This document shows, piece after piece, positions 25,955 through 36,768 of a stretch of 64,000 bases of DNA. Position numbers and translations under genes: made by a program. Position 1 is the stretch's first letter, and every line of letters begins with the position of its first letter. Below the pieces are notes generated by a model. It worked only from the letters and a program-made list of their open reading frames with translations, did no database searches and was not told the origin of the DNA. The DNA is taken from assembly GCA_024704175.1 (NCBI GenBank), contig CP085629.1:3534001-3598000 (forward strand), read 5' to 3'. Origin of the DNA: Paenibacillus sp. P25 (lineage in GTDB: Bacteria > Bacillota > Bacilli > Paenibacillales > NBRC-103111).

Positions 25955-27021
25955 CTATTGCTCCCGGACCCAATTCTCATCCAAATTCACATATTTAATG
26001 GCTTTGCGGAGATACGAAAAAGCGATATGCGGCCTGCCGTCGCCGGCCGCAATGATCGAAGGGTAGGAATACCCGATTTCGGATTCCTTGTATTCGAGGT
26101 CCGCGGTCTGCACATTCCGGTAGTAAGGCCACGTCTTCCCGCCGTCCTCCGACAGGGCGAGCGTCAGCGGCGTGCGCAGCGGCTTTTTGCGGAATTCGCC
26201 CTTCCGCTGCACCCAGCGGAACTGATCCCGCTCCATGCTGGAGTTGTTGTAGATCAAGGCCAGATGGCCGTTCGGAAGACGGACAACCTGCGTGGAAGAG
26301 TTGTTGTTCGGCGGCGCACTGCGCTCGGGAACCGTCCAGCTTCGGCCGTTATCACGGGAGACGCTCGTATAGATCCGGTCCGCCTGGCGGCTGCGGAACA
26401 TGGCAAAGAGCGAGCCGTCCGCCAGCTTCACCACATTCATCTGCACCCGGTGCGTGCTTCCCGGAACCTCGTGCTCCACCCACGTCTCTCCCTGATCCGA
26501 GCTGATCAGCACAACGCTGTAATGGCCTTCCAGCCTGCAGTAATAAGCGGGAAGCAGACCAATCCCCGTTATCCAGCACAACCGGGGGATGCCTCAGGAA
26601 AATGCCGGGTGTATCCAGCAGCACCTTCGCTTCGCTCCACGTCGACCCGCCGTCCTCCGAGATCCGGTACACGATTCTCGACGTCCGCTGGTTATGCGGC
26701 TCGTTCGAGGTATGAAGCGACCACAGCTTGCCTCCCGGGGCCTGGAACAGAACGGGGTTCTGCTCGGACCGTTCGGGGTCGTCCGACAGCTGCGCGGGCT
26801 CCGCCCACCGGTCCGACCCGGCCGGAAGCCGGGACATCACGATGTTCGTATCGGGGTTGCCTTCGCCGCTCCCCCGTAAACCAGACGCATAACAGATCGC
26901 CGTTGTCCAGAGCCAGCAAATTGGCGGCATGGCTGTCGTTCGGATGCAGGATCGGGAGGAAGGCCTCCTTCACCCGGGGATCCGTCTCCGACACAGAGAC
27001 GATTCCGTTGAAACGCTCCAT
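25955..27021 (-). CDS. BNR-repeat (sialidase-like) six-bladed propeller protein (frameshifted)
   Basis: About 355 residues with frame changes near 26890 and 26570. It starts at the ATG behind GAAGGAGTG at 27021. Asp-box repeats are visible: RISEDGGSTWSEA, SSDQGETWVEHE, SRDNGRSWTVPE and SEDGGKTWPYY. HPPVVLDNGDW, NNNSSTQVVRLPNGHLALIYN and SYPSIIAAGDGRPH match the BNR_2 family used for exo-sialidase-like enzymes in polysaccharide loci. There is no signal peptide, so it is probably cytosolic. In a rhamnose/fucose/galactose cluster true sialidase activity is doubtful; another exo-glycosidase or lyase activity on acidic sugars is more likely. Confidence 0.8.
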
Positions 27022-27038
27022 CAGCTTTCACTCCTTCT

Positions 27039-29195
27039 TCATTGGATTTCGCGTAACTGCTGCCAAGTGAGCTCGGTCCGGCAGAGCGTTTCGCTCTCGA
27101 AGGCGAGTCTGCCGTTCACAAACAGGCGGTAACCCGGCGGAAGCCCCGGATTTCCGGCGGAAGCGTTCGGACGCAGGTAGGTGATCTTCAGATCCAAGCC
27201 GGCCGCGCGGATGCGGTCCAGGCGGAAATAATCGAGTCCGATATCCAGCGGGTCCAGCACGATCCGGTCCGCTTCTACGGACAGACCGGCCACGTGCGTG
27301 ACCAGGAGATCGATGTAATACGAGTGGTTGTACTCCTGCTCATCGCTGAGCGGCTCGCCCGTTTCGCTGTTGTAATGCTCGACCAGTGCCGGCCGGTCCA
27401 GGTCCCGGCCGCTGGTAATGCAGGAAGGAGTATTCGCGCAAATAATGAGCGAACCGGCTGTCGTACGCGTGGTTTCTCCGCTTGCTTTCCCTGGCGAGCG
27501 CATCGAGCGCGATCGAATTCGTATACGGCCAGGTCGGGCCGTCCCAGACGCACCGTTCCGGCCCTTGACGAAGTGGCCCATCCAGCCCCCTTCCTTCGCG
27601 TAAGCGGGGCAGTCGGCGGAGACCGACGGGAACGGGCAAGGGGTAGCGAACTCCCGCTCGTCGAACAGATGCCCGATCAGACCGTCGTAACGTTCGTCCA
27701 GCATACCGGCCCAGCCGGGGTAAAAGCCGACGATATTTTTGACCAGCGCCTTCTCGTCGGTCTGGTAATGCAGATCATAGAAGAACTGCGAAGCTTCGTC
27801 CCACATCTTGCCGAGGATGTCGTGCTTGATGCTTTCGGCCGCCCGGAAATAAGCCTCCGCTTCCGGATCTCCCGCCGCTTCGCAGAGCCTGGCTATGCCA
27901 AGCGTGTTCAGATAGTGATAGACCGAGCGGTCCACCCGTTTCAGGTGGGTATAAGTTTCCTTGTCCTTCGGATTCTTCGGATACTGGTGGAAATACCAGT
28001 AGCTCGGCTGGTATTCTTTTCCCGTCCTCGTATGCTTGTATTCGATCATCAGCCGGTCCCGTTCGTTCCCGTGAACGCGGTTCCAGGCTTCCACGTTCTG
28101 CTTCAAGGCGGGCAGCCATTCGGCTACCGTATCGGTGTTTCGGTGCACCAGATACAGCTGGTAAGCGGCCCAGCAGGCGAAGTTGGCGAACGAATGCATC
28201 ACCGTATCGACCGTCAGGCAGCAGAGCATGCCGTCCTCCCCCGGAGCGGCTTGCATATTGCGGAGCGCCCCCTCGGCGTAGAGCGGATCGTGGTGCCACC
28301 GGGCGTCCATCATATGGAGCGGAACGGACAGATTGATCAGCTTGCTGAATTCCCAGCCCCCTTTGCCGAAAGGCTTCTTGCTCTTCTTATGCGATCTTCC
28401 TTCGTAAAAGAGCGGATGGGCCAGATGCCCATACCGCGGATCCGCCAGGTTGTGCCGAAGCACGAACCAGCGGTATTTCCACGTCTTGTTCAGCACCGGG
28501 TCGCTGCTCTCGAACATCGGCGCCCGGTCGAACCAGGCCTGGTATTCGTCGCGCTGCCTTTCGATCACTTGCCCGGCGGGGAGACCGTTTTCCGCATATG
28601 CTGCAGCCCGCTTCCTCAGCTCTTCCGGGTCGTCCTTGCCTGCGATGCCCAGGGCCGCCGCAACGATGAACGTGGCCGACTCGCCCGGCTGAAGCCGCAC
28701 TTCCTCGAGCAAACGGGGATCGCTGACGGCAATGACCCCTGCGATATCGAAGCTGTAATGCTCGATCGGGAACAGGCCATACAGATGCCGCCCCCGGCGG
28801 TCCCGGAACGCATCCTCGTAAGTTTCCAGGCGCAGCACAAGCTCTTCCCCGCTTAGGTTGCTCCACGTCTGGCAGGATACCGCGCAGTCGTTCCAGGCGA
28901 TGAACTTCCGTTCGGACAGCGTCAGCCGGCCGCTCTCGTATTCCATCAGCAGGTGGCTCGGCGACCATTCGGTCCGGCACGGCTCCAGGCTTCGCTCGAG
29001 GTTCTGGGTCACCTTGAACAGCAAAGGAATATTGACTTTGTGTATAAAATCGAACCGGCCGGAAAAGCCCGCCTCGGGATCCAGGTAATCGGCCCACAGC
29101 CGCGCCCCGGTCGGACCGAGCAGCAGGGTGCCGGGCAGCGTACGAAGCGATTTCCTCCCCGCACGCAGTTCTTCGTCCCATCGGCCTGACAGCAT
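27039..29195 (-). CDS. MGH1-like (GH63/trehalase-type) glycoside hydrolase
   Basis: 718 residues. The ATG at 29195 has GGGGGTC upstream. A beta-sandwich N-terminal domain leads to an (alpha/alpha)6 barrel with YEGRSHKKSKKPFGKGGWEF, WHHDPLYAEGALRNMQ and, in another frame between about 27560 and 27420, WDGPTWPYTNSIALDALA, the family's catalytic-region motif. Two compensating single-base changes flank that motif, so the overall frame survives although the middle is misread. A C-terminal beta domain ends TWQQLREIQ. The family includes mannosyl-oligosaccharide glucosidase-like and rhamnosidase-like exo-enzymes; the substrate is unknown. It leads the operon that also encodes the AraC regulator. Confidence 0.82.
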   Translation of the reverse strand: MLSGRWDEELRAGRKSLRTLPGTLLLGPTGARLWADYLDPEAGFSGRFDFIHKVNIPLLFKVTQNLERSLEPCRTEWSPSHLLMEYESGRLTLSERKFIAWNDCAVSCQTWSNLSGEELVLRLETYEDAFRDRRGRHLYGLFPIEHYSFDIAGVIAVSDPRLLEEVRLQPGESATFIVAAALGIAGKDDPEELRKRAAAYAENGLPAGQVIERQRDEYQAWFDRAPMFESSDPVLNKTWKYRWFVLRHNLADPRYGHLAHPLFYEGRSHKKSKKPFGKGGWEFSKLINLSVPLHMMDARWHHDPLYAEGALRNMQAAPGEDGMLCCLTVDTVMHSFANFACWAAYQLYLVHRNTDTVAEWLPALKQNVEAWNRVHGNERDRLMIEYKHTRTGKEYQPSYWYFHQYPKNPKDKETYTHLKRVDRSVYHYLNTLGIARLCEAAGDPEAEAYFRAAESIKHDILGKMWDEASQFFYDLHYQTDEKALVKNIVGFYPGWAGMLDERYDGLIGHLFDEREFATPCPFPSVSADCPAYAKEGGWMGHFVKGRNGASGTARPGRIRIRSRSMRSPGKASGETTRTTAGSLIICANTPSCITSGRDLDRPALVEHYNSETGEPLSDEQEYNHSYYIDLLVTHVAGLSVEADRIVLDPLDIGLDYFRLDRIRAAGLDLKITYLRPNASAGNPGLPPGYRLFVNGRLAFESETLCRTELTWQQLREIQ

Positions 29196-29251
29196 GCTTG
29201 AATGACCCCCTAGTCCAGTTATTTCTATTGGTGTATAAAACTGTCGAACTA

Positions 29252-29305
29252 AGTATATAGCACTTCGCCCGCAAATGGATGGTGGTTATCCTCTTATTCT
29301 ATAGG
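29252..29305 (-). promoter_or_regulatory. CCTATA-box promoter of the MGH1-like/BNR/AraC operon
   Basis: CCTATA starts at 29305 on the minus strand and TATACT (29252-29257) lies at exactly the same 48-base offset as in the promoters at 23835-23890 and 40222-40277. The second box position (29275-29283) reads ACCATCCAT, a weaker match. Because the operon encodes the AraC regulator, this would make the system autoregulated. Confidence 0.5.
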
Positions 29306-29315
29306 TCAATTCCAC

Positions 29316-30294
29316 TCAATGCGCGAGGGTGATTTGCTGAAAAGCGATCCGTTCTCTTTTCCAGGTATAGACGATATAAAGCTCGCTGTCCTTAGCGATC
29401 ACGGACGGATAGGAATACTGCTTCTCGCCTTCATCCAGCAGCAGCTCGTCTTCCCAGGTCAGGCCGTTGTCCCGGGACAGGCGGAGGACCAGCGGCGTCC
29501 GCGGACCCTTCAGCTTGCCCGGATCGGGCCGGGTCGGATTGTACACCAGCGCCAGTGTGCCATTGTCCATTTTCACGAGGTCGATTCCGCTGTTGTTATT
29601 CGGCAGTGCGGTCGGATAAGCCGGACACCACGTGCGGCCTCCGTCGTCCGAGTCGCTGCGGTAGATCGCCCCTTCCGTGCTGCGGGCGAGCATATGAATC
29701 TTGCCGGGGGCGGATTCCCAGAGCGTCGGCTGGATGATGCCCTTGCCCTTTACAATGCTGCGGTCGAGAGGAACGGTTGCGCTGCGGTTCCACGTTTCAC
29801 CGCCGTCATACGAAAGATCGACGAAAGCGTCCCACGCCGGTTCGACGGAGGCCGGAGCGGCGATCGTACCGTCGTGAAGCACGATCGGCTTATTTTTCAC
29901 CGGCCCCCTGCCTCCGTTCTGATCCCCTCCACCAGGGGAACCGGAGGCGTCCATGTGCGTCCGTTGTCCGTTGAACGGATCACCCTCGTCGTCCAGCCGG
30001 AAATTTCAGGGCCTACCTTGTAGTACAGGAAGAGAACGCCGTCGCTGCGGCGGAACAGCACCGGGTTCCAGTGGGGAACCTCTTCCTCGTCCGCCACCCT
30101 CTCCGGCGGCGTCCAGCCTTCGCGGGTTCGGCGCGAGATCCAGATCGCCACATCCCCGCCTTCTCGCGGGTGCCGCCGAACCAGGCGGCGATCACCTCCC
30201 CGCCCGGCAAGAGCTCCAGCGTAGAAGCATGGCGACTCGCGAAAGGCCGGTCTTCTTCGAAAATAAACTCTTTGACGATGCTCGCATAAGTCAT
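29316..30294 (-). CDS. second BNR-repeat sialidase-like protein (frameshifted)
   Basis: About 325 residues with frame changes near 30155 and 29930. The ATG at 30294 overlaps the GH95 stop (ATGA); an upstream in-frame ATG at 30300 is closer to the ribosome site AAGGAG and cannot be excluded. [20 protein letters not shown] at the N-terminus, then Asp boxes [36 protein letters not shown] and [11 protein letters not shown] define the propeller. [20 protein letters not shown] and [19 protein letters not shown] are family motifs. It resembles the BNR protein at 25955-27021 but is clearly diverged. There is no export signal. It ends the GH78-led operon just before the CCTATA promoter. Confidence 0.8.
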
Positions 30295-32663
30295 TCGCAT
30301 GCTCTCCTTGGAACGATTTCGTAGCCCTGCCCTGCCCCCGTTTCAAAAGTGAGCAGATCCGGTTCGGCCGCTTCCGCGCCGACGCTTCGTCCTTCCTGAA
30401 GCACCTCCACCGGTCCGGGTGTCCGCAGGCGGCAGGTCTTCCCTGCCGTAGATCGGATGAAAGCCCGCGTCAGCCGGCCGTCTTCCCATGCCATATCGAT
30501 TTCAAAGCCCCCGCGCGCCCGGAGTCCCTTCACGCCGCCGCTGTTCCATTCCGCCGGCAGGGCGGGAAGAAGATGAACCGCGCCGTCATGGCTTTGCAGC
30601 AGCATTTCCGTCATGCCCGCCGCCCCGGCGAAATTCCCGTCGATTTGGAAAATGTCCATCTTCACCTTCGGGTGGCGGTGCGCGTTCATCATATTCGGGT
30701 GCAGTCCGGCCAGCGGCTTGTTCAGGAAGCGGCGGGCTTCCTCCGGCTCGCCGAGCCGCGCCCAGAAGCTGACCGTCCAGGCGCAGCTCCAGCCCGTATG
30801 CGCTCCGCCTTGCGCCAGCCGGCGCTCCAGCGACTTCCTGCAGGCAGCGGCCAGCTCAGGTCGCCTGCGCAGCGTAATTTGATCCAGGGGTGGAGAGCGG
30901 CCAAATGGGCGGTGTGGCGGTGGCCCGGCTCGTACTCCCCGTAGTCTTCCTCCCATTCCTGCAGCTGCCCGTAGGCTCCGATACGATAAGGGGGCATGCG
31001 CGACAGCGCCTCTGCGAGCTCCTCCCTGAACGCAGAGTCCCGGTTCAGCAGCCTGCGCGAGCCTCCATGCAGTGTGCGAACAAATCCCGGATGAGCGCCA
31101 GATCCAAGGTCGCCCCGTGCGTTACGCTGCTCTTCCCTCCGTCCGGTGCGATGAAGAAATTTTCCGGCGAAGTGGACGGGCAGGTCGTAAGTCCGCCGTC
31201 CCGACCTTCAACCAGCCAGTCGAGACAGAAAAGCGCGGCCTCTTTCATCGTGGGATAAGCCCGCTCGAGGAACGCTTCATCCTGGCTGTAAGCGTAATGC
31301 TCCCACAGATGCGTGCACAGCCAGGCGCCGGCCATCGGCCAGAACGCCCAGCTGGGCGAGCCGCCGACCGGCGTCGCCGTCCGCCACAAATCAATATTGT
31401 GATGGGCCGTCCAGCCCCGGCGACCGTAATGGACGCTGGCGGCTTTCCGCCCGGTCACCCGCAGATCTTCGATCAGATCGAACAGCGGCCGGTGGCATTC
31501 CGCGAGATTGGCCGCCTCCGCGGGCCAATAATTCATTTGGACGTTGATATTCGCCGTCCAGTTGCTGCACCACGGAGGCTGGGTCTTGTCGTTCCAGATG
31601 CCCTGCAGATTCGCAGGTCGCGTGCCGGGGCGGGAGCTGGATAAGAGCAAATATCTTCCGTATTGAAAAAGAGCGCGGCCAGTCCCGGATCGGCTTCCCC
31701 TCCCGGACCGCCCGGATGCGGGCATCCACGGGCCGGGCGCTCCGGTCCTCGCCGCCGAGCTGAATGGAAACCCGGTGAAAGAGGGCGCCGTAATCCTGCA
31801 GATGCCGCTCCTTCAAACGCTCATACCCGAGCAAGGCGACCTTCGCCAGCCACGCTTCGCACAGGTCCGCAGGGCGGTCGCCGGCTCCGGCCGGATCTTG
31901 GGCGAAGCCGCTGAAGCCGGTCACGGCGGAGAGCAGCAGCGTAACCGCCCCTGATGCGACGACGCGGATCCGCCCTCCGCTGACTTCCACCCGCCCCTGC
32001 TCCGCTTCCGCCAGAAGCTGAACCTCGAAGCTCATGCCCCTGCCTTCGGCATACTGAACGGGCTCGGGCGACTTCACCGTATTCGGCTCCACATGAACCG
32101 GGGCACGGCCCGACAGCGCAATCCGGTTCGCCGCTCTTTTGCGGACGGCATACTGCAGCGGACTGTGAAGCAGGGCGCTGAAGGCGATCTTCCGCTCGCT
32201 CTGCAGGCGGACGACCATCACTTGATCGGCGGCGGATACGAATACCTCCCGAGTACAGAGGACGCCGTTCCACCGGAAGAGGACCCGCGCGAGCCCTTCG
32301 TCCAGGTCCAGCTCCCTGCGGTACTCCGAAACATCGCCTGCCTCCTCGAAGACGAGCTCCAAATCCGCTAGCGGCAGATAGGACTCGATCTCCGGCCCTT
32401 CCATGTATGCCTCGATCATTTCTTCCGCTTCCGCATGCCGCTTCTCAAAGATCAATTTGCGCACGTGCGCCAAATGCCGCACCGCGTCGTAACGGACCGT
32501 CCCCGGGGTTCCCCGACCAGAGCGTATCCTCGTTCAGCTGGATGCGCTCGCGGTCCGTGCCGCCGAAGACCATGCCGCCGAGGCGGCCGTTGCCGACGGG
32601 CAGCGCCTCGAACCAGCTCCCGGCCGGCTCAGCATACCAGAGCTCCGATGGTGTATCGCGCAT
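30291..32663 (-). CDS. second GH95 alpha-L-fucosidase/galactosidase (frameshifted)
   Basis: About 790 residues when joined. Of two possible ATGs, 32663 is preferred because CAGGTGA precedes it; 32684 has no ribosome site. [20 protein letters not shown] and [14 protein letters not shown] open the protein. [10 protein letters not shown] (about residue 375), STSPEN (about 501) and [20 protein letters not shown] (about 673) keep the catalytic Asn, Glu and Asp residues. Frames change near 32490, 31680, 31040, 30900 and possibly elsewhere. It differs strongly from the GH95 at 15429-17787, for example in the first domain, so the pair probably splits linkages or sugars (fucose versus galactose). Confidence 0.9.
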
Positions 32664-32713
32664 ATCATCACCTGCCTCCCGCATTTCGCTGACTTTAGTA
32701 GGGGACTTATCAT

Positions 32714-35421
32714 TTATTCATACAGCCAATCCAGGGTGCCGACGCCGTCATTTCGGTGCTCGACATCCCGCGGGCGGACTTCCTGCTCTGCCGGAACGAC
32801 GCCGAGGATCAGGTAGGCCCCCTGCCTAAATCCAGCCGGTGCCTGCCCGCCTCATACTGGAAGGCATGCACGTTCACGGAAGGATAAGCATAGAGGCGAA
32901 GCCCTTTGCGCAGCGACGGTTCATAGCCGCCCTGGTCGTCCGCATGCGTATTTTCCTCGAGGCTCGGCACCTGAAGCCACTGCTCATCCTTCGCATTGAA
33001 ATACCCGATCAGCACCTTCGACGGTCGCTGCAGCTCGATGTCGACCGCCACTCCGCTCCGCCCCGCTTCCATTTGGCTGAAGCGGATGCCCGTCAGGCCG
33101 CTGAGCTCCTCCGCACAGCCGACGATATGAATGTCGCCGTCGGTGAACACCCGCGCCCCCTTCTCGACGCGGTAGGTTTCCGCACCATCCGACCACAGCA
33201 CGAATGGAGCTTCGCGGAAGGGCTCGATCGGCTCCTCCAGGTTCCTCAACGCTTCCGGCAGACTCGCCCGCCTGAAGCTCCCCGAGATGGAACCGGAACC
33301 GGCTGAGCTCGGCCTCGTATACCGGCAGGCAGTCCTTCCAATGCCTGAATTCCAGCCCGCCCCGGATCGGCACCTTCCGCTGCGGCGTCTGCATGCTGTT
33401 GGCGTACAAGTAGGTTTGCTCCGTCAAAGCGGTCAGCTCCCGGTAACGCTCCAGACTGAGCCCCAGCTGCCCTGCGGCCTCCTCCAGCAGATCGAGCCGC
33501 TGGAAATAATCCCCTCCGGCCAGATGCTTATAGGTCAAAATCAGCAGCGCGGCACGCACTTTATGCGCGTACACCTGCGTCATGAGCCGGATGGCGGCCA
33601 TATCGGCGGACAACCGCTCGAATTCGTCCCGATTGCGGGTTACCCATTGCGCTGCCCGTTCGACTGCCCGCACCGCTTCCTCCGCATGCCGCTCGGCATC
33701 CGCGATGATCTCCGGCGGCGTTTCCCCACATGCGGCTTGCCGGACAGTTCCCTAACGGCATACTCCTCCAGCCGCTCGCCCTGAGGCGATTGCGATTCCC
33801 ACAAATCCGGCCACGGCATATGCCGCTCCGGATTCGTGAGCTGGCTCATCGTCATGCCGAGGCTCATCGTCTGCCGGTTGCCTTCGGTGATGCCGAATCG
33901 GCGCAGCGACTTGGGGGCGCATTCGCCGGATGCCTCATACGCATCCAGAATCGCTTCGCCCGCTTCCCGGTCGCCGTATCTTCGGCCGAGCAGCTCGCTC
34001 CAGTAATGCCTTTCCGCTTCCGGATCGCGGTCCGGATTCCATGCATAACGAAACCAGGCCGCGAACCAGATCCAGTCCCGGTCCAGCTGCCTCAGTCTCG
34101 GCTCCGCCGCATCCGGCGAATAGGGCCAATCCCAAAAAAACAACGGGTATAAATGCAGCCCGTTTGCCTTCAGCCGGTATTTGGCCGCCTGCATGCATTT
34201 TTGGATGAACGAAGGCGCCCCGTAGCGGAAAGGCTCCAGGTTCGCGAGAATATGAACGTTCACGATGTGCACCGTCTGCAGCGAGCCGAGCCGGTTGTGA
34301 ATGCCCTGCCATTTCCCCGCGGCGTATAGGTGGTAAGCGATTCCCCGTTGTATTTGGCCTCCGTATACAGGTTCGGATAGAGCGGCGCGCAGCCTCGATC
34401 ACCTTCTGCGGCTCAATAGCGTGAGAGCGCAGGATGATCGGCGGCTTCTCCTTCACATTCAAACCGCGAAGACCTTCGAGCAGCCCCGCCAGGATGGTCT
34501 CGTTAAACCACTCGACGCCGTAAATTTGACCCTGCAGCGCCTCCCCGAGACAGACCATGAGCCCCACATTCGGGAACGACCGGACAAAAGCGGCGATCGA
34601 TTTCTTGTAATAATCGCTGGTCAGCGGCGGCGGCTTCGGCTGATGCAGCTTCAGCCCGTGCTTCTCGGCGAACGGGAGCGGGATATGAATGTTGTAAAAT
34701 TTCATAACCACCCAGATGCCCCGCCGGTCCGCCTCCTGCGTAAGCCAGCGGAACGTCTCCACGTTCAGCGCGAACTCCTCTTCCGTCACCTCGAGCGCCT
34801 CCGGGTAATCCTCCAGCTTGACCAGCGAGGAGAACGGATGCCCGCTCCACAAATAGACGATATTGCACCGCTGCTCCAGCAGCATATCGAGAAAATCCAG
34901 CCACAAGGCCCGGTCGTAAAACCACGGGAAGCGGCCTGGCGTAATCGGATATTCGTAGGTTTGGCGGGGCGGCTCGACCGTAGTTTTTTGCAAGCCAATT
35001 GCCGGTCCCCTCAGCGAAAAGCTCGGCGCATCCCCGTAAGCGATGTACTCGGGCAGGACCCCGGTGCTCCGAATGCGTCCCACCAGCTCCAGGCGACCGT
35101 AGAGCACGCCGGTATCGCTCCCGCCCGACACCGCCGTCAGCTTCCCCGGGCAGGAAGCGATATAAAAGCCCTCCCCTTGCGGCGCCTCCGTATGGTATAA
35201 GAGCACGTCGCGCTCTTCGAGTCGCCGCAGCGCCCCGGCTCCGTCCGGTTCCCGACAACAATTTTCCGCTCCGGCTCCGCCCGGTAGCTGTCCCATGCCC
35301 AGTGCGCTTCTTCCTCCCGCACGTCGTATCCCATGACCTGAAGCGCCTGCTTCAGCGACCGGATGCCATAGGCCACCCGCGGAGCGCAGCCGGAAGCATA
35401 TCCAATAACGACCGTCTTCAT
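32714..35421 (-). CDS. GH67/GH115-like protein (alpha-glucuronidase-type architecture, frameshifted)
   Basis: About 900 residues when joined. The ATG at 35421 is chosen; a TTG two codons upstream is also possible. The first about 150 residues form a GH67/GH20-type N-terminal domain ([40 protein letters not shown]). The TIM barrel has [44 protein letters not shown] (candidate acid) and [13 protein letters not shown]. Helical and beta domains follow. The end at 32714 comes from bridging a G-run error near 32820. Frames also change near 35255, 34390, 33740 and 33265. No signal peptide is seen. A role on a uronic-acid or related branch is inferred from architecture only. Confidence 0.65.
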
Positions 35422-35443
35422 TGGCAAGCCCGGTCCCCTTCCG

Positions 35444-36751
35444 TCAAGTGGATTTCAAAAACAGCTCGATCACCGGCACCGTCACATTCGGCTTCTTCAC
35501 GGGAATCGACAAGGTCAGCGTGTGCTCGTCCCTGCCCTCGCGGAACGCCCCTTCTTCGATGCCGCTCGGTACAAAGCCCTCCCGCATCCGGATTTCGGAC
35601 GCGTCGTTCAGCAACTGGGCGTATTCCACCTTCCCGGCAAAGCCGCGGAGATGAATATTTTTAAACGGCCAGCTGTACACATGCAGGTACATCCGGTTCG
35701 TCTGCGGATTATAGGTCAACCGGCAGTCCGGAGGACATTCGAACGTGTCCGGAGCCTGCGTGCAGCCGTAGATCGAGCGGCTGTGCCGCTTCATCCACTC
35801 CCCGATCCCCTTCAGCCGCTCCACCGCGCGCTCGTCGATTTCGCCGCGTCCGGTAGGGCCGACATTCAGCAGCAGATTGCCTCCCTTGCTGACCACGTCG
35901 ATCAGCATTTTGACCAGCATCTCGACGCTTTTCCACGACTCCTCCTCCCGGTGGTAGCCCCACGACCCGCTGAACGTATGGCAGGTTTCCCAGACGACCC
36001 GTTTGCCGTTCACCTGCACCCAGGCTCTCGGAATGTACTGCTCCGGGGTCGTAATGTCGCCCCCGACCTGCAGGCGGTCGTTCAGTAAGATTTGCGGCCG
36101 CAGGCTCCGGATCAAGCGAATCAGCTCCTCACTGCCCCAATCCTCCCTGCCTTTGCCCGGCAAACCGCCCTCCTCCGGGAACGAAAAATCATAGAACATC
36201 AGGTCCACCGGACCGAACTCCGTCAGCGGCTCCTTCGTCTGCCCGAACATATAATTCCGGTAATTCGCGAAATCCCGCTTCGCGCTCGCCGCAACAAACT
36301 GCGGATCCAGCCGCAGCGGATGCTTCGGATCGACCGTATAATGAGGGTGATGCCAGTCGATCAGTGAATAATAGAAGCCGGTCTTCATCCCCTCCTCGCG
36401 GAAGGCGTCGACCATCGGCCTCAGCACATCGCGCCCGGCCGGCGTATTCGGCGCTTTGTAATCGGTCAGCTTGCTGTCCCAGAGGCAGAAGCCTTCATGG
36501 TGCTTGGTCGTCACCACGAAATATTTCATCCCCGCATCCGCGGCAAGCTTGGCCCACAGGGCCGGATCGTACAAGTCCGGATCGAACCGTTTAAAATATT
36601 TCGCATACTGCTCCGGGCTCAGCTTCTCCCGCGACTGCGGCCACTCGTGGCGGGCCCCCAGCGAATACAGCCCCCAATGGATAAATAGTCCGAACCGGTC
36701 ATGCGTAAACCATTCGCTGTCCCCGGCGGTTTTCTCAACTTCATATGACAT
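35444..36751 (-). CDS. GH29 alpha-L-fucosidase
   Basis: An intact 435-residue cytoplasmic-type enzyme, the usual length without a signal peptide. DRFGLFIHWGLYS is at 18-30, TTKHHEGFCLWDS at 81-93, and the nucleophile Asp188 lies in VDLMFYDFS. KGGNLLLNVGPTGRGEID follows later, then a C-terminal beta-sandwich ending IELFLKST. It is 17 bases after the SDR gene and 22 bases before the GH67-like gene in the GH78-led operon. It should release L-fucose by a retaining mechanism, complementing the inverting GH95 enzymes. Confidence 0.95.
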   Translation of the reverse strand: MSYEVEKTAGDSEWFTHDRFGLFIHWGLYSLGARHEWPQSREKLSPEQYAKYFKRFDPDLYDPALWAKLAADAGMKYFVVTTKHHEGFCLWDSKLTDYKAPNTPAGRDVLRPMVDAFREEGMKTGFYYSLIDWHHPHYTVDPKHPLRLDPQFVAASAKRDFANYRNYMFGQTKEPLTEFGPVDLMFYDFSFPEEGGLPGKGREDWGSEELIRLIRSLRPQILLNDRLQVGGDITTPEQYIPRAWVQVNGKRVVWETCHTFSGSWGYHREEESWKSVEMLVKMLIDVVSKGGNLLLNVGPTGRGEIDERAVERLKGIGEWMKRHSRSIYGCTQAPDTFECPPDCRLTYNPQTNRMYLHVYSWPFKNIHLRGFAGKVEYAQLLNDASEIRMREGFVPSGIEEGAFREGRDEHTLTLSIPVKKPNVTVPVIELFLKST

Positions 36752-36768
36752 GGCCCAGCCCCCTTGAT

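Noticed and set aside
27294..28856. A 520-codon plus-strand frame opposite the MGH1-like gene
   Set aside because: Antisense shadow; the minus strand carries the glycosidase motifs.
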